DNA of 64,000 nucleotides from Paraburkholderia tropica (GTDB lineage Bacteria; Pseudomonadota; Gammaproteobacteria; Burkholderiales; Burkholderiaceae): NCBI RefSeq assembly GCF_900109265.1, contig NZ_FNZM01000001.1:467530-531529 (forward strand), read 5' to 3'. The position numbers were made by a program, and so were the translations under genes. Shown here piece after piece: positions 16,682 to 25,600 of this stretch (positions are counted from its first letter, which is position 1; every line of letters begins with the position of its first letter). The notes beneath the pieces are model-generated. The model saw only the letters and a program-made list of their open reading frames with translations. It ran no database searches and was not told where the DNA came from.

Positions 16682-17692
16682 TCAGGCTTCGAGCGCGAGC
16701 GTGGCGAAGGTGGCGAGCCAGTGCTCGCCCATATAGTCGCCGGCGACGTGATCGAGCGCGGCGTTCAGATGCGTCTGCGCCGCTTCATGCAGCACTTGCA
16801 CGCGCGGATCGGTCGCAGGCAAGGCGCGCGCGAGCGTGCGCTGGCACCACGCGCGGCTCAGGTTCAGACCGTCGAGATGCGCGATCTTGCCGTCGGTGCG
16901 GTCGCTGACCGTGGCGGGCATGAACAGCGTGGCCGGTTCGCGCCGCGCCAGCGCGGGCAGAAATCGCGTGAACCATGCTGCGAATGCATCGGCGGGCAAC
17001 ACGCGGCTCATCAGCACGGCTTCCATCAATGACGGCGACAGAAATTCGTCGCCGGACGGTTCCCATGCCTGGCAATCCGAATCATTTTCATGCCAGCGTG
17101 TGGCCGTCTCTTCGATCAACTTCGCCAGTGTGTTTCGCTGCGTTTGCCGCGCAAAATCGAGCGCCAGCGTAAGCGCGAACGCCGTGTTGAAATGCGTGCC
17201 CACGCGCAGCGGATAAGTCGATTTCGGCAGGAATTCTTCGAAGCGCTCGACGAACGTTTCCGTGAGCGGCGCAAGCGTGCGCGACCAGCGCGCGGCCGCG
17301 GGTGTGGTCATCGCATGGAGCTGTCCCGCGAGCGCGAGCAGCCACGCCCAGCCATACGGACGCTCGAATCCACGGTTATGCGGCAGGTCGAGATAGGCGC
17401 GCTCGCCCGCCATGTTGGCGTCGGTGAAATGCGCGTCGATCACGGCGACAATGCGGGGCGCTTCCGGCAGCTCGGGAAAACGCGCGAGCAGCCGCGCGAC
17501 GAGCCAGTAGCCGTGCACGCAGGAATGCCAGTCATAGCTGCCGTAAAACACCGGATGCAGCGCGCGCGGCGTCTGCACGTCCTGCGGACCCGCGAGCGCG
17601 TGCGTGAGCTTGTTCGGATATTCGCGCGTGAGGTGAGCGAGCGCGAGCGAGGCGAAACGCGAGGCGTGTGCAGAGGAAAGCGTGGCGTTCAT
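16682..17692 (-). CDS. DUF2891 family protein
   Basis: 336 residues, soluble. Seen: the family block HPVFYGSYDWHSCVHGYWLV (about 46-65) with His, Asp and Cys that could bind a metal or be catalytic, DLPHNRGFERPYGWAWLLAL (about 103-122), HFNTAFALTLALDFAR, and EPSGDEFLSPSLMEAVLMSR (about 212-231). The protein is almost all helical, like six-hairpin glycosidases, but that is only an impression. Function is unknown. It ends 1 base from the end of the triple-CheW gene, convergent with it, and is followed upstream by the TetR gene on the same strand. Confidence 0.88.
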   Translation of the reverse strand: MNATLSSAHASRFASLALAHLTREYPNKLTHALAGPQDVQTPRALHPVFYGSYDWHSCVHGYWLVARLLARFPELPEAPRIVAVIDAHFTDANMAGERAYLDLPHNRGFERPYGWAWLLALAGQLHAMTTPAAARWSRTLAPLTETFVERFEEFLPKSTYPLRVGTHFNTAFALTLALDFARQTQRNTLAKLIEETATRWHENDSDCQAWEPSGDEFLSPSLMEAVLMSRVLPADAFAAWFTRFLPALARREPATLFMPATVSDRTDGKIAHLDGLNLSRAWCQRTLARALPATDPRVQVLHEAAQTHLNAALDHVAGDYMGEHWLATFATLALEA

Positions 17693-17744
17693 GGCAGCCG
17701 TGGACGATGTCGCGAGAGCGTCAGCTTAGCGCGATTCGCCGCGT

Positions 17745-18467
17745 TCATCGCGGCGCGCGTTCGCGTTCGAGCCGCCGCATCGCTTCGCCGACGTCCTGAC
17801 TGAATTGCGCGAGCGCCGCCAGTTCGACGTTGGGCGGTTGCAGCGCGCTCCACAGCACGCTGGCGAGTTGCGTGGCGGTGGCTTCGATATCGGTGCGCCG
17901 ATTGGCGAGCGTCGCGTCCCAGAGCACATGTTCCATCGGCCCGAACACCAGCGAGCGCAGCAGGCGCAAGGGCATGTCGCTGCGAATCTGGCCGCATTCC
18001 TGGCCGCGCGCGAGCACGCGCATGAGCGGCGCGGTATAGCGGCGCTGCATTTCCACGAGCGCCTCGCTCAGCTCGTGATGACGCGTGCGCCCTTCAGAGA
18101 GCACGAGTTCGCAGATGCCGGTGCCGCTTTCCAGCATCAATTGCAGATGCATGCGCACGATGAATGCGAACTGCTGATGCACGGTGCCGTCGCGGGGCAG
18201 TCCGGCTTCGATCGCCTCGATCGATTCGTCGTACCAGTCGCCGATCACGCGCGCGCAGAGTTCGCGTTTGCCGCGGAAATAGCTGAACACCGTCGCTTCC
18301 GAGATGCCCAGGCGTTGCGCGATCTCGGCCGTGGTGGCGCGCGCGTAGCCTTTCTCGGAGAACACCGCGCGCCCGGCTTCGAGGATTTCCTTGACGCGCT
18401 GCTGGGACTTGCGTCCGGCCGGTTGGCGGCGCGACGCGGGCAGGACGGGATGGGCGGTTTCTGACAT
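17745..18467 (-). CDS. TetR family regulator, candidate LiuQ
   Basis: 240-residue repressor. Seen: N-terminal TetR helix-turn-helix with GYARATTAEIAQRLGISEAT and VFSYFRGKRELCARVI (about 40-76), followed by a ligand-binding helical domain. It is divergent from liuA, with 223 bases between the start codons. Known: in beta-proteobacteria a TetR-type regulator named LiuQ controls branched-chain amino acid catabolism; position makes this the candidate, but I cannot confirm orthology. Candidate operators in the shared spacer are listed separately. The ligand would probably be an acyl-CoA intermediate of leucine breakdown. Confidence 0.88.
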   Translation of the reverse strand: MSETAHPVLPASRRQPAGRKSQQRVKEILEAGRAVFSEKGYARATTAEIAQRLGISEATVFSYFRGKRELCARVIGDWYDESIEAIEAGLPRDGTVHQQFAFIVRMHLQLMLESGTGICELVLSEGRTRHHELSEALVEMQRRYTAPLMRVLARGQECGQIRSDMPLRLLRSLVFGPMEHVLWDATLANRRTDIEATATQLASVLWSALQPPNVELAALAQFSQDVGEAMRRLERERAPR

Positions 18468-18518
18468 TCTGAGTAAGCTTCACGTCCATGCGGATTTGTA
18501 GCCGATTATGCACGAATG

Positions 18519-18584
18519 CATTGGCTGTTCAATGAGTTTTTATATGGCTAAGGTGCGCATGTTAAGAAATCTGAGTGATACTCA
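18519..18584. promoter_or_regulatory. Two inverted repeats between the TetR gene and liuA
   Basis: CATTG-GCTGTT-CAATG (18519-18534) and TGAGT-GAT-ACTCA (18572-18584). Both are short perfect inverted repeats in the divergent spacer, and either could be the TetR operator. Confidence 0.4.
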
Positions 18585-18594
18585 AAATCACCTA

Positions 18595-18623
18595 TTGACG
18601 TTAACGTAAATGTGGCGTGAAAT
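18595..18623 (+). promoter_or_regulatory. liu promoter with overlapping palindrome
   Basis: TTGACGTT-AACGTAAA (18595-18610) is a palindrome with 7 of 8 matching pairs. Its left part doubles as a -35 box (TTGACG), and 17 bases later TGAAAT (18618-18623) fits a -10 box. A repressor on the palindrome would block the promoter of liuABCD. The symmetry resembles, from memory, motifs reported for Liu regulators. Confidence 0.55.
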
Positions 18624-18690
18624 GGGCGACGAAGAGGACAGCATGCGCCCTGCGCGGCCAACCCCGCGCCCGCACTCAGGAGACAGACAG

Positions 18691-19872
18691 ATGAGCAACG
18701 TACCCGGTTTGCAGTTCCCGCTCGGCGAAGAAGTCGAAATGCTGCGCGACAGCATCGCCAACTTCGCGGCGAAGGAGATCGCCCCGCGCGCGGGCGAGAT
18801 CGATCGCACCGACCAGTTCCCGATGGACCTGTGGCGCAAGATCGGCGACCTGGGCGTGCTCGGCATGACGGTCGCGGAGGAGTACGGCGGCGCGAACATG
18901 GGCTACACCGCGCACATGGTGGCGATGGAAGAGATTTCGCGCGCATCGGCGTCGGTCGGCTTGTCGTATGGCGCGCACTCGAATCTGTGCGTGAACCAGA
19001 TCCACCGCAACGGCACCGAAGCGCAAAAGCGCAAATATCTGCCGAAGCTCGTTTCCGGCGAACACGTGGGCGCGCTCGCAATGAGCGAGCCGAACGCGGG
19101 TTCGGATGTCGTCAGCATGAAGCTGCGCGCCGAGAAGCGGGGCGATCGATACGTCCTCAACGGCACGAAAATGTGGATCACCAACGGGCCGGATTGCGAC
19201 ACGCTCGTGGTCTACGCGAAGACCGATCCGCAGGCGGGCGCGAAGGGCATCACGGCGTTCATCGTCGAAAAAGGCATGAAGGGTTTTTCGGTTGCGCAGA
19301 AGCTCGACAAGCTCGGCATGCGCGGCTCGCACACGGGCGAACTCGTGTTTCAGGACGTGGAAGTGCCTGAAGAAAACGTGCTCGGCCAGCTCAACGGCGG
19401 CGTGAAGGTGCTGATGAGCGGGCTCGATTACGAGCGCGCCGTACTCGCGGGCGGTCCCACCGGCATCATGGCCGCCGTGATGGATTCGGTCGTGCCGTAC
19501 ATTCACGAGCGCAAGCAGTTCGGTCAGGCCATCGGCGAATTCCAGCTCATTCAGGGCAAGGTCGCCGACCTCTACACGACGTATCAGGCGTGCCGCGCGT
19601 ATCTCTACGCCGTGGGCCGCCAACTCGACACGATCGGCAAGGAACACGTGCGCCAGGTGCGCAAGGATTGCGCGGGCGTGATCCTCTATACCGCCGAAAA
19701 GGCCACGTGGATGGCGGGCGAAGCCATTCAGATCCTCGGCGGCAACGGCTATATCAACGAGTATCCGGTCGGACGTCTCTGGCGCGACGCGAAGCTTTAC
19801 GAAATCGGCGCGGGCACGAGCGAGATTCGCCGCATGTTGATCGGCCGCGAACTGTTCGTGGAAACCATGTAA
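18691..19872 (+). CDS. liuA: Isovaleryl-CoA dehydrogenase
   Basis: 393-residue FAD enzyme oxidising isovaleryl-CoA to 3-methylcrotonyl-CoA in leucine catabolism and passing electrons to ETF. Seen: acyl-CoA dehydrogenase fold with [18 protein letters not shown] and [20 protein letters not shown]; the catalytic base is at the isovaleryl-specific position, Glu248 in [14 protein letters not shown], not in the C-terminal loop, where the enzyme has [10 protein letters not shown] with Ala-Gly. The start is ATG 18691 with AGGAGA 6 bases upstream; the longer frame to 18610 starts inside the promoter and is rejected. First gene of liuABCD. Confidence 0.95.
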   Translation: MSNVPGLQFPLGEEVEMLRDSIANFAAKEIAPRAGEIDRTDQFPMDLWRKIGDLGVLGMTVAEEYGGANMGYTAHMVAMEEISRASASVGLSYGAHSNLCVNQIHRNGTEAQKRKYLPKLVSGEHVGALAMSEPNAGSDVVSMKLRAEKRGDRYVLNGTKMWITNGPDCDTLVVYAKTDPQAGAKGITAFIVEKGMKGFSVAQKLDKLGMRGSHTGELVFQDVEVPEENVLGQLNGGVKVLMSGLDYERAVLAGGPTGIMAAVMDSVVPYIHERKQFGQAIGEFQLIQGKVADLYTTYQACRAYLYAVGRQLDTIGKEHVRQVRKDCAGVILYTAEKATWMAGEAIQILGGNGYINEYPVGRLWRDAKLYEIGAGTSEIRRMLIGRELFVETM

Positions 19873-19912
19873 TCCTAACTATCGTCAAGACAGGCAAGGA
19901 CAGGACACCGCG

Positions 19913-21520
19913 ATGCCGATCATCGAATCGAAGCTCAATCCACGCTCGGACGAATTCAAGGCTAACGCCGCGGCGCTCGATGCGCTGGTCGCCGATCTGC
20001 GCGAGAAGATCCAGAAGCTCTCGCTGGGCGGCGGCGCGGCGGCGCGCGACAAACACGTGTCGCGCGGCAAGCTGCTGCCGCGCGAGCGCATCGCGCAACT
20101 GCTCGATCCGGGCACGCCGTTTCTCGAACTCTCGCAGCTCGCCGCTTACGGCATGTATAACGACGATGCGCCGGGCGCGGGCGTCATCACGGGCATCGGC
20201 CGTATCGCGGGCCAGGAGTGCGTGATCGTCTGCAACGACGCAACGGTGAAGGGCGGCACCTACTATCCGGTCACGGTCAAGAAGCACGTGCGTGCGCAGG
20301 AAATCGCGCAGGAGAACCGCTTGCCGTGCGTCTATCTCGTCGATTCCGGCGGCGCGAATCTGCCGAATCAGGATGAGGTGTTTCCCGATCGCGATCACTT
20401 CGGCCGCATCTTCTACAACCAGGCGAATCTGTCCGCGCAGGGCATTCCGCAGATTGCCGTGGTGATGGGCTCGTGCACGGCGGGCGGCGCGTATGTGCCG
20501 GCCATGAGCGACGAGTCGATCATCGTGAAGAATCAGGGCACGATTTTTCTCGGCGGTCCGCCGCTCGTGAAGGCCGCGACGGGCGAAGAAGTAAGCGCGG
20601 AAGATCTCGGCGGCGGCGACGTGCATACGCGCCTGTCCGGCGTGGTCGATCATCTCGCGCAGAACGACGCGCATGCGCTCGCCATCGCGCGCTCGATCGT
20701 CGGCAATCTGAATCGCGTGAAGACGCCCTCGCTCGCGCTGAAGGAGCCGCTGCCGCCGCGCTACGACGCGCAGAGCGTGTACGGCGTGATTCCGGTCGAT
20801 ACGCGCAAGCCCTTCGACGTGCGCGAAGTGATCGCGCGCATCGTCGACGACTCGGCTTTCGACGAATTCAAGGCGCGCTACGGCACCACGCTCGTCACGG
20901 GCTTCGCACACATTTGGGGGCATCCGGTCGGCATCGTCGCGAACAACGGCATTCTGTTTTCGGAGTCGGCGCTCAAGGGCACGCACTTCATCGAGCTGTG
21001 CTGCCAGCGCAAGATTCCGCTCGTGTTTTTGCAGAACATCACGGGCTTCATGGTGGGACGCAAGTACGAGAACGAAGGCATCGCGCGCAACGGCGCGAAG
21101 ATGGTGACGGCGGTGGCCACGGCCAAAGTGCCGAAGTTCACGGTGATCATCGGCGGCTCGTTTGGCGCGGGCAATTACGGCATGTGCGGGCGCGCGTATT
21201 CGCCGCGTTTCCTGTGGATGTGGCCCAACGCGCGCATTTCGGTGATGGGCGGCGAGCAGGCGGCGTCGGTGCTGGCGACGGTGCGTCGTGACGGTATCGA
21301 GGCGAAAGGCGGTGCATGGAGCGCGGAGGACGAAGAGGCGTTCAAGCAGCCGATTCGCGATCAGTACGAACGCCAGGGGCATCCGTATTACGCGAGCGCG
21401 CGCCTGTGGGACGACGGCGTGATCGATCCCGCCCAAACGCGCGACGTGCTTGGCCTCGGGCTTTCGGCCACGATGAATGCGCCCATCGAAGAGACGCGCT
21501 TCGGCGTGTTCCGCATGTGA
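19913..21520 (+). CDS. liuB: 3-Methylcrotonyl-CoA carboxylase, beta (carboxyltransferase) subunit
   Basis: 535 residues. Transfers the carboxyl group from biotin on LiuD to 3-methylcrotonyl-CoA, giving 3-methylglutaconyl-CoA. Seen: carboxyltransferase N-domain with [20 protein letters not shown] (about 142-161) and [16 protein letters not shown], and C-domain with [20 protein letters not shown] and [20 protein letters not shown] (about 417-436), all diagnostic for MCC beta versus propionyl-CoA carboxylase. Normal length. 40 bases after liuA, 22 before liuC. Confidence 0.95.
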   Translation: MPIIESKLNPRSDEFKANAAALDALVADLREKIQKLSLGGGAAARDKHVSRGKLLPRERIAQLLDPGTPFLELSQLAAYGMYNDDAPGAGVITGIGRIAGQECVIVCNDATVKGGTYYPVTVKKHVRAQEIAQENRLPCVYLVDSGGANLPNQDEVFPDRDHFGRIFYNQANLSAQGIPQIAVVMGSCTAGGAYVPAMSDESIIVKNQGTIFLGGPPLVKAATGEEVSAEDLGGGDVHTRLSGVVDHLAQNDAHALAIARSIVGNLNRVKTPSLALKEPLPPRYDAQSVYGVIPVDTRKPFDVREVIARIVDDSAFDEFKARYGTTLVTGFAHIWGHPVGIVANNGILFSESALKGTHFIELCCQRKIPLVFLQNITGFMVGRKYENEGIARNGAKMVTAVATAKVPKFTVIIGGSFGAGNYGMCGRAYSPRFLWMWPNARISVMGGEQAASVLATVRRDGIEAKGGAWSAEDEEAFKQPIRDQYERQGHPYYASARLWDDGVIDPAQTRDVLGLGLSATMNAPIEETRFGVFRM

Positions 21521-21542
21521 GCGGCGCCACGGAGACGAAGCT

Positions 21543-22334
21543 ATGACGATGCAATACGAAACATTGCTGGTCGATATCGCGAATCACACGGCGACCGTCA
21601 CGCTGAATCGGCCCGACGTGCGCAACGCGTTCAACGAAACCATGATCGCCGAAGTGAGCGCCGCGTTCGAATCGCTCGGCGCGCGCGACGACGTGCGGGC
21701 GATCGTGCTCGCGGGCAACGGCAAGGCTTTCTGCGCGGGCGCGGACCTGAACTGGATGCGCAAGATGGCGGGCTATTCCGATGCGGAAAACCGCGCCGAT
21801 GCGATGGGCCTCGCGCGGATGCTCGCCGCCGTGTATCGCTGCCCGAAGCCGGTCATCGCGCGCGTGCAGGGCGACGCCTACGCGGGCGGCATGGGCCTCG
21901 TCTGCACGGCCGATATCGTGGTGGCCGCGGACACGGTCAACTTCTGCCTGTCCGAAGCGCGGCTCGGTCTGATGCCCGCGACCATCGCGCCTTATGTGAT
22001 TCGCGCGCTGGGCGAGCAGGCATCGCGCCGTTATTTCGTCACGGCCGAGGCGTTCGATTGCGCGACCGCGCTGCGCCTCGGACTCGTGAGCGAAGCGGTG
22101 AGCGCGGCCGATCTCGACGCCACCGTGCAGCGCATCGCGCAGACGCTTTGCGCCAACAGCCCGAACGCGGTGCGCGAGTGCAAGCAGCTCGTGCAGGACG
22201 TCGCGAGCAAGCCGATCGACGACGCGCTGATCGCCGACACGGCCGAGCGCATCGCCCGCATCCGCGCGAGCGACGAGGGCCGCGACGGCGTGTCGTCGTT
22301 CCTCGAAAAGCGCACGCCGCGCTGGCGCGCCTGA
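21543..22334 (+). CDS. liuC: Enoyl-CoA hydratase/isomerase, predicted 3-methylglutaconyl-CoA hydratase
   Basis: 263-residue crotonase-fold enzyme; by operon context it hydrates 3-methylglutaconyl-CoA to 3-hydroxy-3-methylglutaryl-CoA. Seen: VTLNRPDVRNAFN, oxyanion loop GKAFCAGADLNWM (about 61-73), DAYAGGMGLVCTADI, and Glu138 in FCLSEARLGLMPATIAP, the second glutamate of crotonases; the first one is replaced by Gly118, as in several subgroups. Start ATG 21543 with GGAG 8 bases upstream; the longer frame overlaps liuB and is not needed. Sits between the two carboxylase subunit genes, the standard liu order. Confidence 0.92.
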   Translation: MTMQYETLLVDIANHTATVTLNRPDVRNAFNETMIAEVSAAFESLGARDDVRAIVLAGNGKAFCAGADLNWMRKMAGYSDAENRADAMGLARMLAAVYRCPKPVIARVQGDAYAGGMGLVCTADIVVAADTVNFCLSEARLGLMPATIAPYVIRALGEQASRRYFVTAEAFDCATALRLGLVSEAVSAADLDATVQRIAQTLCANSPNAVRECKQLVQDVASKPIDDALIADTAERIARIRASDEGRDGVSSFLEKRTPRWRA

Positions 22335-22368
22335 TCGTCCTGCAAGCCCAGATATCGCGAGATCCTAC

Positions 22369-24378
22369 ATGTTCAACAAGATTCTGATCGCCAACCGGGG
22401 CGAGATTGCCTGCCGCGTCGCGGCCACCTGCCGCCGTCTCGGCGTCAAGAGCGTGGCCGTCTATTCGGATGCGGATGCGAACGCGAAACACGTGGCCGCC
22501 TGCGACGAAGCCGTGCATATCGGCGAGGCGAGCGCGGCGCAAAGCTATCTGCGTATCGAACGCATCATCGCCGCGGCGAAAGCGACGGGCGCGCAGGCGA
22601 TCCATCCGGGCTACGGTTTTCTCTCCGAAAACGAAGAGTTCGGCCGAGCCTGCGAGGAAGCGGGCATCGTTTTCATCGGGCCGCCGGTGGCCGCGATTGC
22701 CGCGATGGGTTCGAAAGCCGCGGCGAAAGCGCTGATGCATGCGGCGGCGGTGCCGCTCGTGCCCGGCTATCACGGCGACGATCAGGACGCCGCGCTGCTC
22801 CAGCGCGAAGCCGACGCGATGGGTTATCCCGTGCTGCTCAAGGCGAGCGCGGGCGGCGGCGGCAAGGGCATGCGCGTGGTCGAGCGCAGCGAGGACTTCG
22901 CCGCGGCGCTCGCGTCATGCAAGCGCGAGGCCGCGAGCAGTTTCGGCAACGACCGCGTGTTGATCGAAAAGTATCTGCAGCGTCCGCGTCATGTGGAAGT
23001 GCAGGTGTTCGCTGACTCGCACGGCGGCGCGGTGTATCTGTTCGACCGCGATTGCTCGGTGCAGCGCCGCCACCAGAAGGTGCTCGAAGAAGCGCCCGCG
23101 CCCGGTCTCGCCGACGACGTGCGCCGCGCGATGGGCGAAGCCGCCGTGGCCGCCGCGCGCGCGGTCGATTACGTGGGCGCGGGCACTGTCGAATTCATCA
23201 TGACGGGCGCGAACTTCTACTTCATGGAGATGAACACGCGCTTGCAGGTCGAGCATCCGGTGACGGAAATGATCACGGGCCTCGATCTCGTCGAGTGGCA
23301 GTTGCGCGTGGCGGCGGGCGAACCGCTGCCGCTCGCGCAGTCGCAACTCGCGGTGACGGGGCACGCGCTCGAAGCGCGTATTTACGCGGAGAATCCGGTG
23401 CGCGGTTTCCTGCCGTCCACGGGCACGCTCAAGCATCTGCGCATGCCCGCGGGCGTCGAGTTCCGGCTCGGCGATGCAGGCCAGCGCGCGAGCGTGCGCA
23501 TCGACAGCGGCGTGCGCGAGGGCGACACCATCACGCCGTTCTACGATCCGATGATCGCGAAGCTGATCGTGCATGGCGCGACGCGCGCCGACGCGCTCGC
23601 CCGTATGCAGCGCGCGCTCGAGGAATGCGAGGTGGTGGGGCCGAGCACGAATGTCGAGTTTCTGCATCGGCTCGTGACGTGCGAACCGTTCGCGAACGCC
23701 GATCTCGACACGGGGCTGATCGAGCGTCATCACGACGCGTTGTTTGCGCCGCGCGACAGACCGTTGCGCGAAGCGCTTGCGCTGGCGAGCGCGGCACTGA
23801 TCGGGCGCGAGGGCGGCGGCGTGAACACGGCGTCGCCGTGGCAGACGCTCGCGCATTGGCGGCTCAACAGCGGCTTCACGCAAACCTTCAAGTGGCGCGA
23901 CCTCGAACGCGATACGCCGATCGAAGTCGCGTTCGCACACGACGGCGGCGTGCAGACGCTGGCCTGTGCCGCAAGCGACGAGCGCTTTACGTGGTGGCGC
24001 GGCGCAAGTGCGAATGAATACGGCGTGACGATCGGCGATACGCGCGTGACGGGCCGCGTGTTTATCGACGGCGACGTGTTTCATGTGTTCTGTCTGGGCG
24101 CGGCGCTGTCGTTCGAATGGCAGAACCTGCTCGCGCATGCGGCGGACGCCGAGCACGGCGAAGGGCGTCTCACCGCGCCGATGCCGGGCAAGGTCATCGC
24201 GGTGCTGGTCGAGCCGGGCGCGGTGGTCGAGAAGGGCGCGCCGCTCATCGTCATGGAGGCGATGAAGATGGAGCACACGATCGGCGCACCCGCTGCGGGC
24301 AAGGTCACCGAGGTGCTCTACGGCGTGGGCGATCAGGTCGCGGACGGCGCGCAACTGCTGATGCTCGAAACCGAATGA
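22369..24378 (+). CDS. liuD: 3-Methylcrotonyl-CoA carboxylase, alpha subunit (biotin carboxylase plus biotin carrier)
   Basis: 669 residues. Carboxylates its own biotin with ATP and bicarbonate for LiuB. Seen: biotin carboxylase N-domain starting FNKILIANRGEIACRV, ATP-grasp glycine loop KASAGGGGKGMRVVE, FMEMNTRLQVEHPVTEMITG (about 285-304), C-domain, and a C-terminal biotinyl domain with EAMKMEHT, biotin on Lys633. Length fits MCC alpha. Last gene of liuABCD, 34 bases after liuC. The usual HMG-CoA lyase gene (liuE) does not follow; a terminator does. Confidence 0.95.
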   Translation: MFNKILIANRGEIACRVAATCRRLGVKSVAVYSDADANAKHVAACDEAVHIGEASAAQSYLRIERIIAAAKATGAQAIHPGYGFLSENEEFGRACEEAGIVFIGPPVAAIAAMGSKAAAKALMHAAAVPLVPGYHGDDQDAALLQREADAMGYPVLLKASAGGGGKGMRVVERSEDFAAALASCKREAASSFGNDRVLIEKYLQRPRHVEVQVFADSHGGAVYLFDRDCSVQRRHQKVLEEAPAPGLADDVRRAMGEAAVAAARAVDYVGAGTVEFIMTGANFYFMEMNTRLQVEHPVTEMITGLDLVEWQLRVAAGEPLPLAQSQLAVTGHALEARIYAENPVRGFLPSTGTLKHLRMPAGVEFRLGDAGQRASVRIDSGVREGDTITPFYDPMIAKLIVHGATRADALARMQRALEECEVVGPSTNVEFLHRLVTCEPFANADLDTGLIERHHDALFAPRDRPLREALALASAALIGREGGGVNTASPWQTLAHWRLNSGFTQTFKWRDLERDTPIEVAFAHDGGVQTLACAASDERFTWWRGASANEYGVTIGDTRVTGRVFIDGDVFHVFCLGAALSFEWQNLLAHAADAEHGEGRLTAPMPGKVIAVLVEPGAVVEKGAPLIVMEAMKMEHTIGAPAAGKVTEVLYGVGDQVADGAQLLMLETE

Positions 24379-24436
24379 CGCGATTGCGGTGATCGGCACG
24401 AGACATGGTTTGACGCGTGAGAGCGTGTGACCCTGG

Positions 24437-24469
24437 GGCGTTTCGCGAATGCGGAACGCCTTCTTTTTT
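24437..24469 (+). terminator. Intrinsic terminator of liuABCD
   Basis: GGCGTTTCGC-GAAT-GCGGAACGCC (one G-T wobble) followed by TTCTTTTTT, 58 bases after the liuD stop. Confidence 0.9.
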
Positions 24470-24487
24470 GTGCGCTTTCAGGCCGCG

Positions 24488-24973
24488 TTAGTTAATCGGC
24501 GCCGGCACCGGCGGCGCGAATCGCAGCGCCACCGCAATGCGATTCCAGGCGTTGATGTTCGCGATGGCCGCAGTCAGAAACGCCATCTGCATGCCGGGGA
24601 ACTGCTGCGCCACTTCCGCGTAGAGCGCATCGCTCACGCCTTCGTGCAGATGCGAAACCAGCGCTTCCGTATAGGCGAGCGCCGCACGCTCGCGCGCCGT
24701 GTAGTGCTCGGGCGCTTCATGCCAGGCCGCGAGCAGATCGAGCTTCGTGCGCGTGAGCGGCTCGCCGGGCAGCGCGCGTGCGATATTGAGGTGATATTGA
24801 ATGCAGAACGCGCAACCGTTGATTTGCGAGGCGCGAATCTTCAGCAATTCGGTGAGCGCCTTTTCGAGGCCGGAGGCGTCGACGGCCTTGCTCATCGTGA
24901 CGAGTCCGGCCACCACCGACTGGGCTTCGTGGGCGAACGTGTCATAGCTGATGCGGGTGGACGTGCTGGACAT
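24488..24973 (-). CDS. AhpD-like carboxymuconolactone decarboxylase family protein
   Basis: 161-residue all-helical protein, probably a peroxidase-type thiol reductase. Seen: the exact AhpD pattern E-x11-C-x2-C-x3-H as Glu42, Cys54, Cys57, His61 in the block ASQINGCAFCIQYHLNIAR (about 48-66), then LTRTKLDLLAAWHEAPEHYT and ERAALAYTEALV. The redox-active Cys54-Cys57 pair suggests alkylhydroperoxidase activity rather than decarboxylation. Divergent from a MarR gene with only 66 bases between start codons; the shared palindrome at 25002-25038 suggests MarR control, as in stress-inducible peroxidase pairs. Confidence 0.9.
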   Translation of the reverse strand: MSSTSTRISYDTFAHEAQSVVAGLVTMSKAVDASGLEKALTELLKIRASQINGCAFCIQYHLNIARALPGEPLTRTKLDLLAAWHEAPEHYTARERAALAYTEALVSHLHEGVSDALYAEVAQQFPGMQMAFLTAAIANINAWNRIAVALRFAPPVPAPIN

Positions 24974-25001
24974 GACTGGACCTCGCGCAAGTTGGCGGTT
25001 A

Positions 25002-25038
25002 ATATCAGAGCACGAACATCATATTCGAACTCTGATAT
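25002..25038. promoter_or_regulatory. Extended palindromic MarR operator candidate
   Basis: Arms ATATCAGAG (25002-25010) and CTCTGATAT (25030-25038) are perfect; the 19-base centre also matches its own reverse complement at 13 positions. The element fills the whole spacer between the AhpD-like gene and the MarR gene and ends one base before the MarR start codon. Confidence 0.65.
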
Positions 25039-25039
25039 C

Positions 25040-25573
25040 ATGCGCAAGACGACGAAACGGTCCGAAGAAATCGGGGCTGAAAGCGCGGCATCCGGCAACG
25101 CCGGGATTCCCGCGCCAGGCGAAGGCAAGCGCGGCGAGGCCGGTTATCTGGGCTATCTGCTGCGCCAGGCCGGCGCGGCGCACCGTTTGCGCATGGAGCG
25201 CGCGCTGACCGATCTTGGCATCACGCCGCCGCAATTCGTGGTGTTGACGATGCTCGTGGCTTATCCGGGCATTTCCGGCGCGGATCTCGCGCGCCTCGCG
25301 GCGCTCACGCCGCAGACCGTGAGTGTGATCGTCGGCAATCTGGAGCGCGATGGCGCGATCGAGCGGCGTCCGCATCCGGTGCACGGGCGCATTCAGCAGA
25401 TCGGCGTGACCGAGGCGGGGCTCGCGTTGCTCAAGCAATGTCGCACGCGCGTGAAGAAGCTCGAAGCGCAGATGATCGAGGGCTTTTCGGCGGGCGAGGA
25501 ACAGGTGATCCGCCGCTGGCTCGCGAGCCTTGCGCGCGAGGGCGAGGCCGGCGGATTACAGGCGTTGTCGTGA
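25040..25573 (+). CDS. MarR family transcriptional regulator
   Basis: 177 residues. Seen: a charged N-terminal extension of about 34 residues, then the MarR winged helix: GITPPQFVVLTMLVAYPGIS, recognition helix region LARLAALTPQTVSVIVGNLE (about 83-102), wing RRPHPVHGRIQQIGVTEAG. One cysteine, Cys134, lies outside the OhrR sensing position, so thiol sensing is not evident. The ATG at 25040 directly abuts the palindrome and has no Shine-Dalgarno, so the mRNA may be leaderless. Divergent to the AhpD-like gene, which it probably represses together with itself. Confidence 0.88.
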   Translation: MRKTTKRSEEIGAESAASGNAGIPAPGEGKRGEAGYLGYLLRQAGAAHRLRMERALTDLGITPPQFVVLTMLVAYPGISGADLARLAALTPQTVSVIVGNLERDGAIERRPHPVHGRIQQIGVTEAGLALLKQCRTRVKKLEAQMIEGFSAGEEQVIRRWLASLAREGEAGGLQALS

Positions 25574-25600
25574 ACGTTATCGTGAAGGTGATTGCGGCCG

